The notes under the pieces: model-generated
What the model was told of the DNA's origin: nothing
What the model saw: the letters and a program-made list of their open reading frames with translations, nothing else
Database searches by the model: none
Translations under genes and position numbers: made by a program
Shown here: piece by piece, positions 12,946 to 30,521 of the stretch
Position numbering within the stretch: position 1 is the first letter of the stretch
How the letters are laid out: every line of letters begins with the position of its first letter
Origin: Mytilus galloprovincialis
Lineage: Eukaryota > Mollusca > Bivalvia > Mytilida > Mytilidae
Reading direction: 5' to 3'
Assembly: GCF_965363235.1 (NCBI RefSeq)
Contig: NC_134844.1
Location: 76,501,497 to 76,565,496 of the forward strand
DNA length: 64,000 nucleotides

Positions 12946-14655
12946 ATGGCTACAAATACATCTAAATGTGTTATGTGTGACCAACAACATAAAACGCCAT
13001 TGTCCGAATACTGGTGTATGGAATGTAAGGAGTCACTATGTTCTAGTTGTAAAGAACGCCACAGTCTATCAAAGGAACGATTTGTTCACACCATCGCACC
13101 TTTATCACAATTCGTACCTACTATCGTATCTGATTTACACTCTTTTTGTATCGATCACAATGAAAACTACCAACATTATTGTATAAAACACGAATGTCTT
13201 ATCTGTTACAAATGCATTACGAAACACGGAAAATGCGATCAGGTTATCCCCCTCGAAGAAGTTGTAAGCAATGTTAAAACTTCTGAGCTGTTTCGAGATT
13301 TAGAACAAAGTTTAAAAGATGCACTTGAAAACATAAAACGCATTCGTGAAGGTAGAGAGAGCAACTTCAAATCTTTTCAAACCCAGAAGAGAAAGATTTC
13401 AATGGAAATCAAAAAAATCAAAGCGCAGATCAATCAACATCTCGACAAATTAGAAGAGGATTTCATAAAAGAACTGAAAAAAGCACATCATAATACTAAT
13501 GATGAGATTCAGTTAGTTATCGTTTCTTTGAAAGACCAAGAAAAAGAGATGGAACATTGCGACAGGTCTTTACGGTACATGACGAGGTATGCCTCCGATC
13601 TCACAACCTTCCTCGGTATGAGGGAAATTCAGTCAAAGGTCACTGATACTGAAACAAGTCTCAGGTCAATGATTGCAAATGAAAGTTTAGACAATGTCAG
13701 CATGAAAGTTAAAATCGATGATAAGATACATGACATTCTTTTATCTGTAAAGACATTCGGTTCAATTTCGATTACGAAAAGTCCATCTGCTGAAACCAAT
13801 ATGTTTAATAAAAAGACAAGACAAGCTCAGATATCAGTACCTTACAGAATGCAATCAATTAAGAACCTTTCAGTTGATTTCAAACAGACGTTAGACACGT
13901 CATGTGAATGGCTTCGAGGATGCTCTATAACTCAAAAGGGTGTTTTTCTTTTCACGAATTACTTTAATTCCTACAAAAAGTTTATAGCAGTTAACACTCA
14001 AGGCAAAACTGAATATACCATCCAGCTATCCGATCCATACAATGCTTTTGATGTAGAATGTATTGATGAGAATACAGTGGCAGTGACAACTGGCAAGTCA
14101 TACAAATTAAGCCAACTCACTGGCATCAGTATTGTTGATCTTACCAAAAGAAAAGTAATAAAGTTCATTGACTTACCTGGTTTCCCCTATGGTATAACAT
14201 ACGACGGTAAATCATTCATATGCTGTGTAGAAGACAAAGATTTACATGTGATATCACGTTCAGACTACAGCATTACAACAATACCAAATACTACACTACC
14301 TCGAAATTCTTACGTCTCATCACGTTCAGGCATGATTTTTTTTACAAATCCGGATTCAAATAAAATATCTTGCTGTTTATATGATGGAACTGCCGTTTGG
14401 GAGTTTGATAGAGGAAACTTTCTGCACACACCACGTGGAATCACTGTTGACGACAAGGGAAATGTTTTTGTTGTTGGACAGGACTCGTGTAATTGCATTG
14501 TCATATCGCCTGATAGAAAACAGTACAAAGAAATTCTAACCAGGAAAAGTGGTCTCAGTTCACCCAGTTCAATTTTCTTTGACAGGATAAAGAAACAACT
14601 TTTAGTGACAAATAATTCGTCCCTGGCAAATGTTTATAACATTTCATATTTTTAA
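12946..14655 (+). CDS. TRIM-like protein: two B-boxes, coiled coil, NHL-like propeller; no RING
   Basis: The 569-residue frame is uninterrupted. Residues 8-48 form a B-box 1-type zinc site (C8, C11, C24, C27, C32, C35, H39, H48). Residues 68-97 form a B-box 2 (C68, H71, C79, H82, C87, C90, H94, C97). Residues about 110-250 are charged and heptad-like, consistent with a coiled coil. From about 300 to the end there are repeats resembling an NHL/six-bladed propeller (for example HTPRGITVDDKGNVFVVGQD). The usual N-terminal RING is absent, so ubiquitin-ligase activity cannot be assumed; a scaffold role or RNA/protein binding through the propeller is inferred from the family. Bivalve genomes carry large expansions of such genes. 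The start follows a splice acceptor closely, so a noncoding leader exon is likely. An AATAAA lies 16 bases after the stop. Confidence 0.9.
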   Translation: MATNTSKCVMCDQQHKTPLSEYWCMECKESLCSSCKERHSLSKERFVHTIAPLSQFVPTIVSDLHSFCIDHNENYQHYCIKHECLICYKCITKHGKCDQVIPLEEVVSNVKTSELFRDLEQSLKDALENIKRIREGRESNFKSFQTQKRKISMEIKKIKAQINQHLDKLEEDFIKELKKAHHNTNDEIQLVIVSLKDQEKEMEHCDRSLRYMTRYASDLTTFLGMREIQSKVTDTETSLRSMIANESLDNVSMKVKIDDKIHDILLSVKTFGSISITKSPSAETNMFNKKTRQAQISVPYRMQSIKNLSVDFKQTLDTSCEWLRGCSITQKGVFLFTNYFNSYKKFIAVNTQGKTEYTIQLSDPYNAFDVECIDENTVAVTTGKSYKLSQLTGISIVDLTKRKVIKFIDLPGFPYGITYDGKSFICCVEDKDLHVISRSDYSITTIPNTTLPRNSYVSSRSGMIFFTNPDSNKISCCLYDGTAVWEFDRGNFLHTPRGITVDDKGNVFVVGQDSCNCIVISPDRKQYKEILTRKSGLSSPSSIFFDRIKKQLLVTNNSSLANVYNISYF

Positions 14656-14670
14656 AAACGTTATCAACTT

Positions 14671-14676
14671 AATAAA
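14671..14676 (+). terminator. polyadenylation signal of the TRIM-like gene
   Basis: AATAAA lies 16 bases downstream of the stop codon of the TRIM-like CDS, so a very short 3' UTR is expected. Confidence 0.6.
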
Positions 14677-14839
14677 GCCATCAGGTAAAATTCACAATAA
14701 ATGGATTGGGTTATTCAATGTTGGTCTCTTGGAGTGTTTAATTTTGGTATTTGGGCGCTTTGGATGTACGAAAATTTTGAAATTATTTCGATCATTCTAT
14801 ATATTCTTAGAAATAAAGTTTGGTTTTACTACAAAAGAG

Positions 14840-15790
14840 GGACGAAAGATACCAAAGGGATAGTCAAACTCATAAATCTAAAACAAACTGACAACGCCAT
14901 GGCTAAAAATGAAAAAAGACAAACAAACAACAGCACACATGACACAACATAGAAAACTAAAGAATAAACAACACGAAACCCACCAAAAAACTAGGGGTGA
15001 TCTCAGGTGCTCCGGAAGGGTAAGCAGATCCTGATCCACATGTGGCATCCGTCGTGTTGCTTATGTGATAACAAATCCGGTAAATAGCCTAATTCGGTAG
15101 GTCACATTCATGAAAGGGAAGGGGATTGTAGTTACGACGTAAGGAACATATCCGATATCATTTGTGAAACGGTTATTCCATAACGGTCAACCTACTCGTG
15201 ATGGCGTCCGTAAAATTTACGATGGGATGCTTTCAACTTCACCATTTGGAACTCTTGGTTTAATAGCTTCCTTGTGAGCAGCAACCCTCTATCAAGAAAA
15301 TCATGATAGGAAATGCAAGCACGGGAATATAGTATCAATTGGGAGATATATACCCCGTATGCAGGTGCTGCTGGAATATTGCTACTTAAAAGGAAAGTTC
15401 ACAATTGGAAAGCTGAAATCATCTCTTTTGTCGTAAAGTTTTGTTTTCAACCGACCTTCATTGTCAATTTCTAGATGTAAGTCAAGATATGAGGCCGACA
15501 TAACTGTATCTGTAGTATCCTTTATCTCTAGCTCGATGGGATAGATGCGTTCCACATAGTCACCAAATTTTTAATTATTTAGTGAAAGAACATAATCTAT
15601 ATAGCGGAAAGAAGAGTTAAAGGATATTGCTAACTTCTTATCTTTCTTTCTAAGAAGTTCCTGAATTACAAAAGAGGCAGAAAATATCAATTTCATCTTT
15701 ATAGTCGCGATGACAAGCCGTTGAAAAAACGAAACAAGTCCAGAATACACTACACAGTCAGTAACAATTAAACAACAAATACCCCACTTA
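14840..15790 (-). pseudogene. decayed retroelement: reverse transcriptase C-terminus and 3' region
   Basis: Reading the minus strand from about 15790, one sees KKDKKLAISFNSSFRYIDYV, then a stop soon after LSLNN, then KFGDYVERIYPIELEIKDTT and SASYLDLHLEIDNEGRLKTK, then KLYDKRDDFSFPIVNFPF before a stop and a frameshift. This matches a reverse transcriptase that I recall as common in cnidarian and bivalve genomes, with the consensus RYIDDVLSLNN; here the second catalytic Asp is Tyr. Farther along, to 14840, lies the non-coding or frame-broken 3' part. A same-family 3' fragment is at about 21955-22095. I suspect a Penelope-like element, but the class assignment is not certain. Confidence 0.7.
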
Positions 15791-17927
15791 TAAAAATTTG
15801 TTCATAACAGGTTAGGAATTCCTGTTATACTTGTGATACCAATCGTGATGAAAAATCAAAACATGATAACTTTTCAGTTATTTGTAAACGAGTACTTTCT
15901 GCATTGAAATTGCATGTAAATGTTGACTTAATCGAATGCATATCTGAATTCAGAATCCTTCAGTTTCTGTACATTCTTGAGTTTTAAATCCTGCCATGAA
16001 AATATCATGGTTTTTGTATATAAAAATGAATATGTTGTATGATTGACAATATGACAACTCTTCAGAAGAGACCAAATGAAACATTACAAAAGAGTGTAGC
16101 ATCTTATAATACGTGAGGTTTTTTTCTCATTGTTCAAGACTGTATATTGAATGTAAGTTGCTTACATCCATGTCATTTGGTTTCTGATTAAGAGTGGTCT
16201 CCTTGGTTTTTGGTTTATTTTTCATATTTGCGATTTTTGTCTTATTACCGGTAAAACTTTCATAATATAAAAAAGAAGATGTGGTATGATTGCCAATGAG
16301 ACAACTGTCCACAAGAGACCAATATGACACAGACATTAACAACTATAGGTCACTGTACGGCCTTCAACAATGAGCAAAGCCCATACCGCATAAGACTACC
16401 AGACAACATATGCCTACCATCAATAGGTGATGATGGTGCATGGGCGTTTTTTTAATAAAATAAATTGACTGGTGGCAAGTTAAATGCATGCATACCCCTA
16501 CTTTTTTAAAGTTGGGATATAATTATTTGAACAAGAAATATGCACTCTGTTAGAATAGGAGATATCAGACATAACAAGAAACCATTGCAACAAGAATTCT
16601 ATAATAAATTGTTGTGCTATAACACCTCTGTCCACGGTAAAGTGGAGTTTAGGTGACCACAAACATGATTAACTCTGCCTTCTATGTGTGCCTGTCCAAA
16701 TTCAGGAGTCTGTAATTAAGGGTAAGTCGTTTGTTGCTGTTTTTCATATTTGTTTTTGTGTTTTGGCACATAAATCAGACCGTAAGTTTTTAAGTATAAG
16801 TTGATAAACATTTATTCTTTCCGGGTATTTTACATTTGTATTGGTATGTAGTAATGGTTTAGTTCATTGTTGAAGGCCTTACTATGACCTAAAATTGCTT
16901 ACTTCTTGGTCAATAAGTCTCTGGTGGAGAGTTGACACATTGGTAATCAAACCACATCATTCTTTTTATTTCATAAATTCCATAATGATTATATAAAATG
17001 CCATTATAAAACATGATTTTTGTCAGATACAAGCCTCATTAGAGTTTAGGCATAACAAACAGCATGCAAAGTATCAAGTCATATATGATTCTTATACATT
17101 TATTTGCAAATTTTACAACAATAGTTTTATAATATTAACATTATGACCTAGATGAGTACAGAAATGATTTTCTTCATTAACACTTTTTATTAAATCATTA
17201 GACTGAATAAAAGTTCAAATGTGTTGTCTTTATCTTATGATTAGTTAGATGGTCTTATCTACATATCTGTAGACAAAAGAATAATAGTAAATCCTTGTGG
17301 TGACCAAGAAAAAAAATGTACATTTTAAAATAACATAAAAAAAGAGTGCAAAACATGAAAAATGACTGCAAAATATGAAACATTTTTTAACTAATAATCA
17401 GAAATAATTAGAAACTATACAAAGTCTTTCTCATATGAAATAATCCCCAGAATCAGTGATTGGAAATCATGACAATTAAAAACATTAATAAATCCTGCAC
17501 TGGGCACAATATTACACAAAATTACTGTCTTTTTGGGTGACCATTTCAACAAGATATAATTGCCCTTTACATAGTAAGACGTAATTACTAAGGAGTGTAG
17601 GAAAGTTTACCAAATTGGAAAGGATCAAAAAAAATTAAATAAGCATTCACTATGACTTTGCATAGTAAGGTTCTTTTAAGTTTAGATTTCATCATTTAAC
17701 TTTTGCAAGACCCCTTAAAACATTTGCCCATAAGGATTAGGATTGGGGGTCTTTATTTCTGTATTATTAAAATTTATAGCCTCTTTTCTCTATTTTTTTT
17801 TTCTCATAATGCAACGGAAATATTTAAAATAAAAAAATAAAGATCTATATACATACAAAAATGACATAAAAAGAAATTTTCTCTGATGTTTCTTTTCAAT
17901 GAACACAATGAAAAAAACATATATACA
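15791..17927. other. intergenic between the TRIM-like gene and POLR2D
   Basis: Contains two copies of the GGTATGATTGCCAATGAGACA family (16020-16090 and 16270-16415), and otherwise AT-rich sequence without reading frames. On the minus strand an AATAAA lies at about 17752-17757 and could serve POLR2D, whose stop is at 17928. Confidence 0.5.
16270..16415 (+). repeat. GGTATGATTGCCAATGAGACA family, well preserved copy
   Basis: Carries AGAAGATGTGGTATGATTGC, CAACTATAGGTCACTGTACG, GCCTTCAACAATGAGCAAAG and CCCATACCGCATA in order. A shorter diverged relative lies just upstream at 16020-16090. Confidence 0.85.
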
Positions 17928-23523
<5,596 letters not shown>

Positions 23524-23754
23524 GTTGATTTATTTGTTGTGCCGTAATACGGGAAACACCAGAAACAACCCGAAAATAAGTTCAACCAAAAACCAATACA
23601 GTAAATACAACGACGCAATAAATATTTTGGGTAGGCTTGTTTGGTAAACTTTTCAATTGGAGCGGGCGAATGTGTAAAATATGAAAAAAAATGAACGTTT
23701 TCTAAAGGATGATCAACGTTTCAATTAAGCGTTTTTATATTTCAGTAAACACTA
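23524..23754. promoter_or_regulatory. presumed POLR2D promoter region
   Basis: This is the segment immediately upstream of the POLR2D start codon on the minus strand. I see no TATA box at a usual distance, as is common for housekeeping genes. The transcription start was not located. Confidence 0.3.
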
Positions 23755-23949
23755 AGGGAGCTACCATTTGATTTTTATGAGGGGGGGATGACAATTTATG
23801 AAAAAAAGTCAGGACAAACTAATAAAAAAAAAGGCAGGACCGAATAGAGTGAAAAATAAAAAGGCAGGATAGAGATCACAACTTAGAAAAAGGCAGGACA
23901 AAATTTTTCATCCTAGCCCCCCCCCCTAAAAATCAAATGGTAGCTCCCT
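23755..23949. mobile_element. small foldback element, AGGGAGCTACCATTTGATTT termini, GGCAGGA array inside
   Basis: The left terminus AGGGAGCTACCATTTGATTT runs into a GAGGGGGGG tract. The right terminus has CCCCCCCCCTAAAAATCAA and then ATGGTAGCTCCCT. The interior is a purine-rich array of AAAAAGGCAGGA-like units (at least four). It has the same architecture as 30293-30521, 34833-35109 and 58246-58455, with unrelated sequence. Confidence 0.85.
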
Positions 23950-24347
23950 AAATCTTGTTCACCTTTGTTTATCTAAAAATATACAAAAATGTCCATTATG
24001 TGATGATTTTGTAGATGTTTCCTCTTTTCTTCTAGTTTCACTTCTTTGGATTTTGAATATAAACATAATCATAGAAGAATGGGTTTGAGCCAACCTCCAA
24101 ACCATCCCACGAAGTCCCTCTAATGAGGAGGAAGTATAAAATTTGTATTCGTGTATTGTCCACATTTTTGGAACAAATATTTGACATTAATAATTATTGT
24201 AATTAGCATTAATAGAGAGAATCAAGACGTTTCGGCCATATACCACCTCGGCCATGTAATAAAAATAATTTCTGTCGTACTTATTTTATATTAAAAGAGA
24301 ATTTGTGGTATATATTTTCATTTATATAACTTCCAATATAATTTTAA

Positions 24348-24503
24348 CAGTGGCGGATCCAGAAATTTTCATAAGTGGGGGCCCACTGGCTGACCTAAGA
24401 GGGTGCCCGCTCCAGTCACGCTTCAGTGATTCCCTATATAAGCAACCAAATTTTTTTCCAAAAAGGGGGGGGGGCCGGCCCCCCCCCCCTAAATCCGCCT
24501 CTG
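24348..24503. mobile_element. 156-bp MITE with CAGTGGCGGATCC termini
   Basis: The left end CAGTGGCGGATCCAGAAATT and the right end CCTAAATCCGCCTCTG form inverted termini. The possible 5-bp duplication TTTAA flanks the element. Inside, G9-10 and C11 tracts form a GGGGCCGGCCCC core. The element at 42626-42776 is a relative. Confidence 0.8.
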
Positions 24504-25404
24504 TTTAATAGTAATGATGTTAGATTAAAAAAATAACTAAAAAGGTTATGTAGACGATAGTAAAAAATAAACCGATTTGAAGCGAATAAAAATGCATTAC
24601 TTTGTAGTGTTTTAACCCTGATAACCATTTTATCCAATTTTTTTTGGGGGGGGGGGGTCTTTATATTATATGAGAAGATTGTACTTCGGGGAATGTATAA
24701 GGCCACATGTACGGTAAATGGTTTACACTGTCGGGACAGGTGTCAAGACGCCAGGAAATGTAACCTGAATTGTAATGCAATTGTGTGCTTTATGTTTCTT
24801 TTTATCGACGGCGATAGGAGGCATCTGCCTACATTACTCTATGTAATCTTCACAATATGACATAAGAAAACCGATGATGACAATCTTGTTATATGGAATG
24901 ATTGAATAGAATAACAAGTTGGCTGGTTGGTTTATCATGAGACACATCCCTTTGTCAAATATAAGATACCAATTTTATCACTTAGCCAATTAATTCATTG
25001 GGAAAGTATATGAACAAAAATTGGCAAGTTATACACTGTTCTTACTATGGACTATACAATGCAAACCAAAGGACGATACCTATGTCATTGGACCTATTGA
25101 GATGACTATAGATGATCATTCATGTACACTTTGCGAATTGTTATTAGTCTTCCTTATTAAATACCTACAGGAAAGTAACACCTCCCGAAACGAAATCTGA
25201 TTTTCATCAGCTGTAGTTAGAGCAAGGAATAAGACAACGAGTACGCAATACTGCTCAACAAACGACAGGTGTCTACATAGTACCGATATACGAGAAGATC
25301 TAAATCTCACCAGGTCAAGAAAGGTAGTGAATAGGTTTAACAGAGACTGTTATATATATTATTCCATCCATTGCATATAATCTGCGCAATAGGAAAATTT
25401 ATAC

Positions 25405-25545
25405 ATAAAAAAGAAGATGTGGTATGATTGCCAATGAGACAACTCTCCTCAAGTGACCAAAATGACACAGAAATTAACAACTATAGGTCACCGTACGGCC
25501 TTCAACCGTGAGCAAAGCCCATACCGCATAGCCAGCTATAAAAAG
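25405..25545 (+). repeat. GGTATGATTGCCAATGAGACA family, well preserved copy
   Basis: AGAAGATGTGGTATGATTGC, then CAACTATAGGTCACCGTACG, GCCTTCAACCGTGAGCAAAG and CCCATACCGCATAGCCAGCT. It is close to the 16270 copy and to the reverse complement of 41095-41242. Confidence 0.85.
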
Positions 25546-26033
25546 TAAAAAAGTTCTTTAACTAACCACGTTTTTGGCACACAGAGCTCGAGGTTTCGAC
25601 AGAACCATTACATTTGAGTTACTTATCAAATTTTGGAAGATAGGAAGCCTTTGACTCAAATTCTAGTACATTTTTTATTCATGACTCAAATTCTAGTACA
25701 TTTTTTATTCAACCTTTTTAGACGAATATATTTTGTCAACACATTGACATATTTTCCAGTTTCCTTTTTTCTGATTATTCATGATAAAAATCTTAGATTT
25801 TGTCTCCAAATAGTGATTTCTGGTCATGAACTGTGTTACATTTTGTCAGTTTCCGTATAAAATCAAGTTTTTTTGTCAAGTAAAAGTTAAAAAATTTCCG
25901 GTTTTCTATTTTCGAAGATTTCATCATAAAATCTTAGTCTATCATCCTCAAAAAATCAATATTTTGTTCGTTTTATTATAGAAATATAATACATTGTTGT
26001 ACACTATCATGTTTTATATATATATACAATTTT

Positions 26034-26335
26034 TGTGACTGTATCTTACATTAATTTGTAGTATCCTTTACTATAGATAATTCAGCTGATCTGTAAAAAT
26101 AACATCTCCATGCCTTATATATCATGTACTGTAATACGACGCTAGATTAAAACTGACGTGGAAAGGTAACTCCCGGCCACCGAAAGCTTCATTTTGAAGC
26201 CCAGGTGGTCGTGTGGTCTAGTGGGACGGCTACAGCGCAGGCGATTTGGTGTCACGATATCTCAGTAGCATGGGTTCGAATCCCGGCGAGGGAAGAACAA
26301 AAAATTTGTGAAAGCAAATTTACAGATCTAATATT
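26034..26335 (+). mobile_element. tRNA-derived SINE, copy 1 of a tandem pair
   Basis: A polymerase III A box, TGGTCTAGTGG, lies at 26214-26224 and a B box, GGTTCGAATCC, at 26273-26283, inside a tRNA-like segment starting GCCCAGGTGGTCGTG. Both boxes match the consensus. The same unit, including about 175 bp of 5' flank from TGTGACTGTATC, recurs 439 bp downstream. Confidence 0.85.
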
Positions 26336-26472
26336 GTTGGGTTGATGTTTAGACGAGTTGTCTATACATAATGTACACAGCCATGTATCACCATCACTGC
26401 TGGTGATCCGATGGATAAATCTGTTGTAGAGTTGTCACTGGCTCAGACGTTCTTATAAATATAATTATTTTC

Positions 26473-26795
26473 TGTGACTGTATCTTACATTAATTTGTAG
26501 GATCCTTTACTATAGATAATTCAGCTGATCTGTAAAAATAACATCTCCATGCCTTATATATCATGTACTGTAGTACGACGCTAGATCAAAACGGCCGTGG
26601 AAAGGTAACACCCGGCCACCTAAAGCTTTATTTTGAAGCCCAGGTGGTCGTGTGGTCTAGCGGGACGGCTACAGTGCAGGCGATTTGGTGTCACTATATC
26701 TCAGTAGCATGGGTTCGAATCCCGGCGAGGGAAGAACAAAAAAAAATTGCGAAAGCAAATTTACAGATCTAACATTGTTGGGTTGATGTTTAGAC
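26473..26795 (+). mobile_element. tRNA-derived SINE, copy 2 of a tandem pair
   Basis: A box TGGTCTAGCGG at 26653-26663 and B box GGTTCGAATCC at 26712-26722. Aligned with copy 1 it differs at scattered positions only (for example CCGAAAGC against CCTAAAGC), so the pair arose by duplication rather than by two insertions at different sites. I do not call it a functional tRNA because the acceptor stem does not pair well. Confidence 0.85.
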
Positions 26796-27224
26796 GAGTT
26801 GTATATATACATGTATAAAATCTATATTATATTATATACAGAAATTATAAAGATTGCGTTTGAATTTCATGCAATTGTCCTTTTGTATGGTCTCTAGGGA
26901 ACGAAAACCCGAAATTCACTCGAACAATCCTTTTACACTTTTAATTATAGAAACTTGATATCATGTTAATAGTAATAGTTTGCTCAAAGTTTTGTCATTC
27001 TATGTGAGGACTACGGACAGAAAAGAGACAAAAATGCTTACGGTGTTATCGAGTATAAGTTTGAAACATTAATTGTAAAATAATTTGAATAGGAAGTTGA
27101 AACTTGAAGAAGATGTTAAGTGATATTTTCAGTAACTTTCAATAATGTATAAGGGTATAAAACATATTTGGCAGTAATACCAATAAAAAAATATACAAAG
27201 AACAGTTTCGAAATTACACGGGTT

Positions 27225-27415
27225 TAATATCCCGAGGAATGGGGTATCTTAGCTGTATTTGCCAAATACATTTCAGAGTTTTGGTTCATCAAAGCTCTTT
27301 AACTTCGTGCTTTATTTTGGCCTTCCAACTTACTATATTCGATAGTCGGTGGTGAGTCTTTTGTGGAAACGTGCGTCTGTCGTACAAAACTACAAGCCTG
27401 ATATCTTTGGTAATG
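27225..27415 (+). repeat. fragment of the CGTCACTGATGAGTC family, diverged
   Basis: Contains TATCTTAGCTGTATTTGCCA, GGTGAGTCTTTTGTGGAAAC, GTGCGTCTGTCGTACAAAAC and TACAAGCCTGATATCTTTGG, each a diverged form of the family landmarks. Confidence 0.7.
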
Positions 27416-28359
27416 AGTGCATGTATATGACAAAATATCCTTGTTGATGTTGTATTTTGTTTTTCACATGCTATATGTTGTATATGCTTTGTGAACTTAA
27501 TAAAAGATTGAAGGACAAATTAATCCCGGGTGATTTAGAAATTGCCCTTCTCAAAGATAATTGGAACTTGTAAAGATTCGGCTCTCTACATTCAGGATGA
27601 TTAATAGTATATCTAACACCTTCTTTTATCTGATTTCGAGACGATCCGACCATAGGTACTTGGGAACAGGACAATTTTGTTTGCCCTCCCCTTCCACCCC
27701 CACCCCCACCCCACCCCCAAGATCTCTCTCTATATGTATAATATACAAGTAACAGATGTGGATAGTTAACATGGCATTGATAGTAAATAGCAAATACTAG
27801 TTAATTGTAGTACTAGTATATCTGTATATTTTACAATACAGAAAAACGCATAAATGATAGAAATTGATAGAAAACGAAAAAATAACGGGTTTGAGGGTGA
27901 AAAAGGGGAGGGGCCAAAAAAAATTGTCTTGTCCCCAAGTTTCTATGATCTAGACATTTAAGAATAATGCGTTACTCAAACTGAGAATATATGAACGCGT
28001 GAACATAAGAAGATGTTCTTAAAATCATTTGTGTTAAAATGGTGTTGTTGGGCTGCTGCCTCAATAACGATTAACCTGTAATCCCCATTTTCATCTTTTT
28101 CCAAGGGCACTGGAGTGATTCTCATTATAAAGAAAATTGAAAAAAAAAATAATCGTATTCCGATTACTAGAAAGACTGCAGTGCCGGAGTGTGGAATATC
28201 CCACACCTGTGGCGCTATGTACATACAAATGGAGGTCGGACATTATCATTATATATAAAATAAAATATTTGCCACAGTCCAATTACAATAATTTTTATGA
28301 ATAACAATGAAAAATATCAAATTGGCAAAGGTCCATACGAGGAAGTTAAAAGGATAATT

Positions 28360-28453
28360 TAGTGCACTGAAGATGTGTGGACAACAGCATGACACAATAT
28401 ACTTAGTCTATCAAATCACAAGTGCCAAGAACGGAACTCATCCTACTTAAAAG
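28360..28453 (+). other. possible 5' UTR exon of the EMI/ITAM receptor gene
   Basis: The receptor's start codon lies only 2 bases after an acceptor (TTTAAATTTACAG, ending 30961), so a noncoding first exon must lie upstream. The best donor I see is at 28453/28454, where CTACTTAAAAG is followed by GTAAGTACTG. The 5' limit is arbitrary. Inference only. Confidence 0.3.
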
Positions 28454-29125
28454 GTAAGTACTGTCATGTATATATATGGTAAGTATGAATAAATACAACT
28501 CTTTCATCTATAGCTATATATGAGGGATTGTTTTAACAACGCATTATAAAATACACAGGAAAATAATTGTGAAATTTTAGAAGTTTAATTTGAATATAAA
28601 GGGATTTTACTATAGGAGCACGTAAAATTAAAGTGTTAAACTTTCAATTTGACTTTAGATAATTTAACTAACGGATTACTTTCTGAAGAAAAAAAGCAGG
28701 TATTGTGTAAATTATTAATTTAGGATAGATACTCTGGGTTGTTTTTTACTCTGTTTTACCTTTTTCTTTTTCGTTTACATGATGTTGGGGTTTGTTTTTG
28801 GTTTGTTTTGTTGTTTTTTTTTGGGGGGGGGGGTTTGGGGGGGGGTGGAGAAAAAAAATGAGAAGGAGATAGAACACAATGAAAAAAATACACCAATCAA
28901 TAAACGCTATACAGAACAATTGAGCTACATCCGAACAAATTCTTTCAGATTAGAAATACGCCTTTCGATGTTTTTCGAACATGAGAATATTCATCGATTT
29001 AAATTGCAAAGAACATAGATTGAAATATTCATTTTCTGTTTCGCAGTTGCATGAGCTGAAGATACGATAAGACATATGTAAGAGAGGTTAAATGAATTAA
29101 ATAAATGCATGAGAATGTGTCCCAT

Positions 29126-29283
29126 ACCCGTAGCCCTGGGGTTCGAGGGGTTCGGACAAACCCCCCCCCCCCCCCTTGAAAACAAATAAGCACTGTTAAA
29201 TTCAACGTTCTTTGCGAATTGTGACTGTGAAAGTCGAGTTGGTGAGTCCAAATATCCCCCCTTGGAAATTCCTGGCTACGGAC
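29126..29283. mobile_element. small element with CCGTAGCC/GGCTACGG termini
   Basis: The left end CCGTAGCCCTGGGGTTCGAG and the right end GGAAATTCCTGGCTACGG are inverted over about 12 bp, with a C17 tract inside. I recall similar ends as common in bivalve repeats. Confidence 0.65.
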
Positions 29284-30292
29284 CTGTGTCCAGTGGACAC
29301 ATATGATGCCCCTACTGGCATATAATGTTATAAAAGGAATACCTAGTGAACTGCAGAAGGACAATTGATCCATTTAAGCATTGTGTATAGAAGACGCATT
29401 AAATTTTATTTATGCAAACTAAAGTTAGAGAACGGAAACGAAAAAATTCAGCATTTTTAACAATTTATGAAGGCCCATAACTCCAGATCGGATTGGTTTT
29501 TGTGGTAATAAGCATTATGTACAATTTCCTACGTTTGGTTGAGACTTATTTCGGGAGGTATATTATACGTACGATCAAGCGCAACAAAACGATTTTTTTT
29601 TTTTGCAAAATGATTTCTTTTCATAAAAGGGGGTATTGGATTCGCCCCGTCTAAATCTACCCCTGTATATTATTTTTTTTCTTCCCATTTCAATATAATC
29701 AATTTGTGCGTAAGTGATTCACAGATAATGTATTAGAATAATTTAACACACATTTAAACTTATTATACTGCACTTTATATGTTTATTTGAATTTATTCAG
29801 TATGATTAGAAAGCGGTGCTTAAAGAATACAAATGAAAGTTCGATTTTTAGCATTATATTGTTCGGCGTTCAATAAATTATAACTACGATTTACATTACA
29901 TGTTCAAGTACAAAATGTATTTACTGCATTCAAATTCAAAATGTTTTTTAAACCTACAAATTAATAGAAAAAGTATTAATTAGGCAATTATTTTTGTTAT
30001 AGCAGAAGGTCTTTTACAGTTCAAAGAAATGTAAAAAAAAATTGTAATTATATATTTATCATTTTCATAAACTACCGGAGTTTGAGGAAAACTTGTTAAT
30101 ACTATATTCAAATAATTTCCATGGTAGTTGAAGTTGTTAGGAAGTTTTGATAATTTTGAAATCTTTTATTTTTTTTATATCTCTATTTAATTATTCTTCT
30201 TTGAGATAGGAAACTCTGATTTGAATAAAACAGTTGTGCTTCAAGTTTATATTTTTTTTAAATGTGTAGTACTTCTCGAGAGTACTAAATAA

Positions 30293-30521
30293 AATATATG
30301 AGGGTTTGGATGGGGGGGGGGGGTCTGTTATTCTGTAAACATTTAATTTTCACCCCTTTTTTCTCTAATCTTTAAAAAAATAACCCCTTTTTTCTCTAAT
30401 TTTCAAAAAATTAACCCCTTTTTTCTCTAATCTTCATTTTTTTTGCCCGTTATTCTCTAATCTTCATTTTTTAAGGGCATTATTCTTTAATTATTTAACC
30501 CCATCCAAACCCTCATATATT
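30293..30521. mobile_element. small foldback element, AATATATGAGGGTTTGGATG termini, CCCCTTTTTTCTCTAAT array inside
   Basis: The left terminus AATATATGAGGGTTTGGATG continues into a G-tract. The right terminus is CCCCATCCAAACCCTCATAT then ATT. Inside are at least five TCTCTAATCTT-containing units spaced about 30 bp apart. It lies just upstream of the first coding exon of the receptor gene, within its presumed leader intron. Confidence 0.85.

Larger units (their letters stand above)
24504..28380. other. intergenic, repeats only
   Basis: Between the MITE at 24503 and the EMI gene leader I find a GGTATGATTGCC-family copy (25405-25545), a short direct repeat (TGACTCAAATTCTAGTACAT twice at 25651 and 25682), the SINE pair (26034-26795), and a CGTCACTGATGAGTC-family fragment (27225-27415). 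No gene is supported; the ORFs here are short and repeat-derived or random. Confidence 0.5.

Noticed and set aside
26200..26300. Functional tRNA gene at the A/B boxes
   Set aside because: The boxes are good but the ends do not form a seven-base acceptor stem and the unit is repeated with flanks, so a SINE is the better reading.
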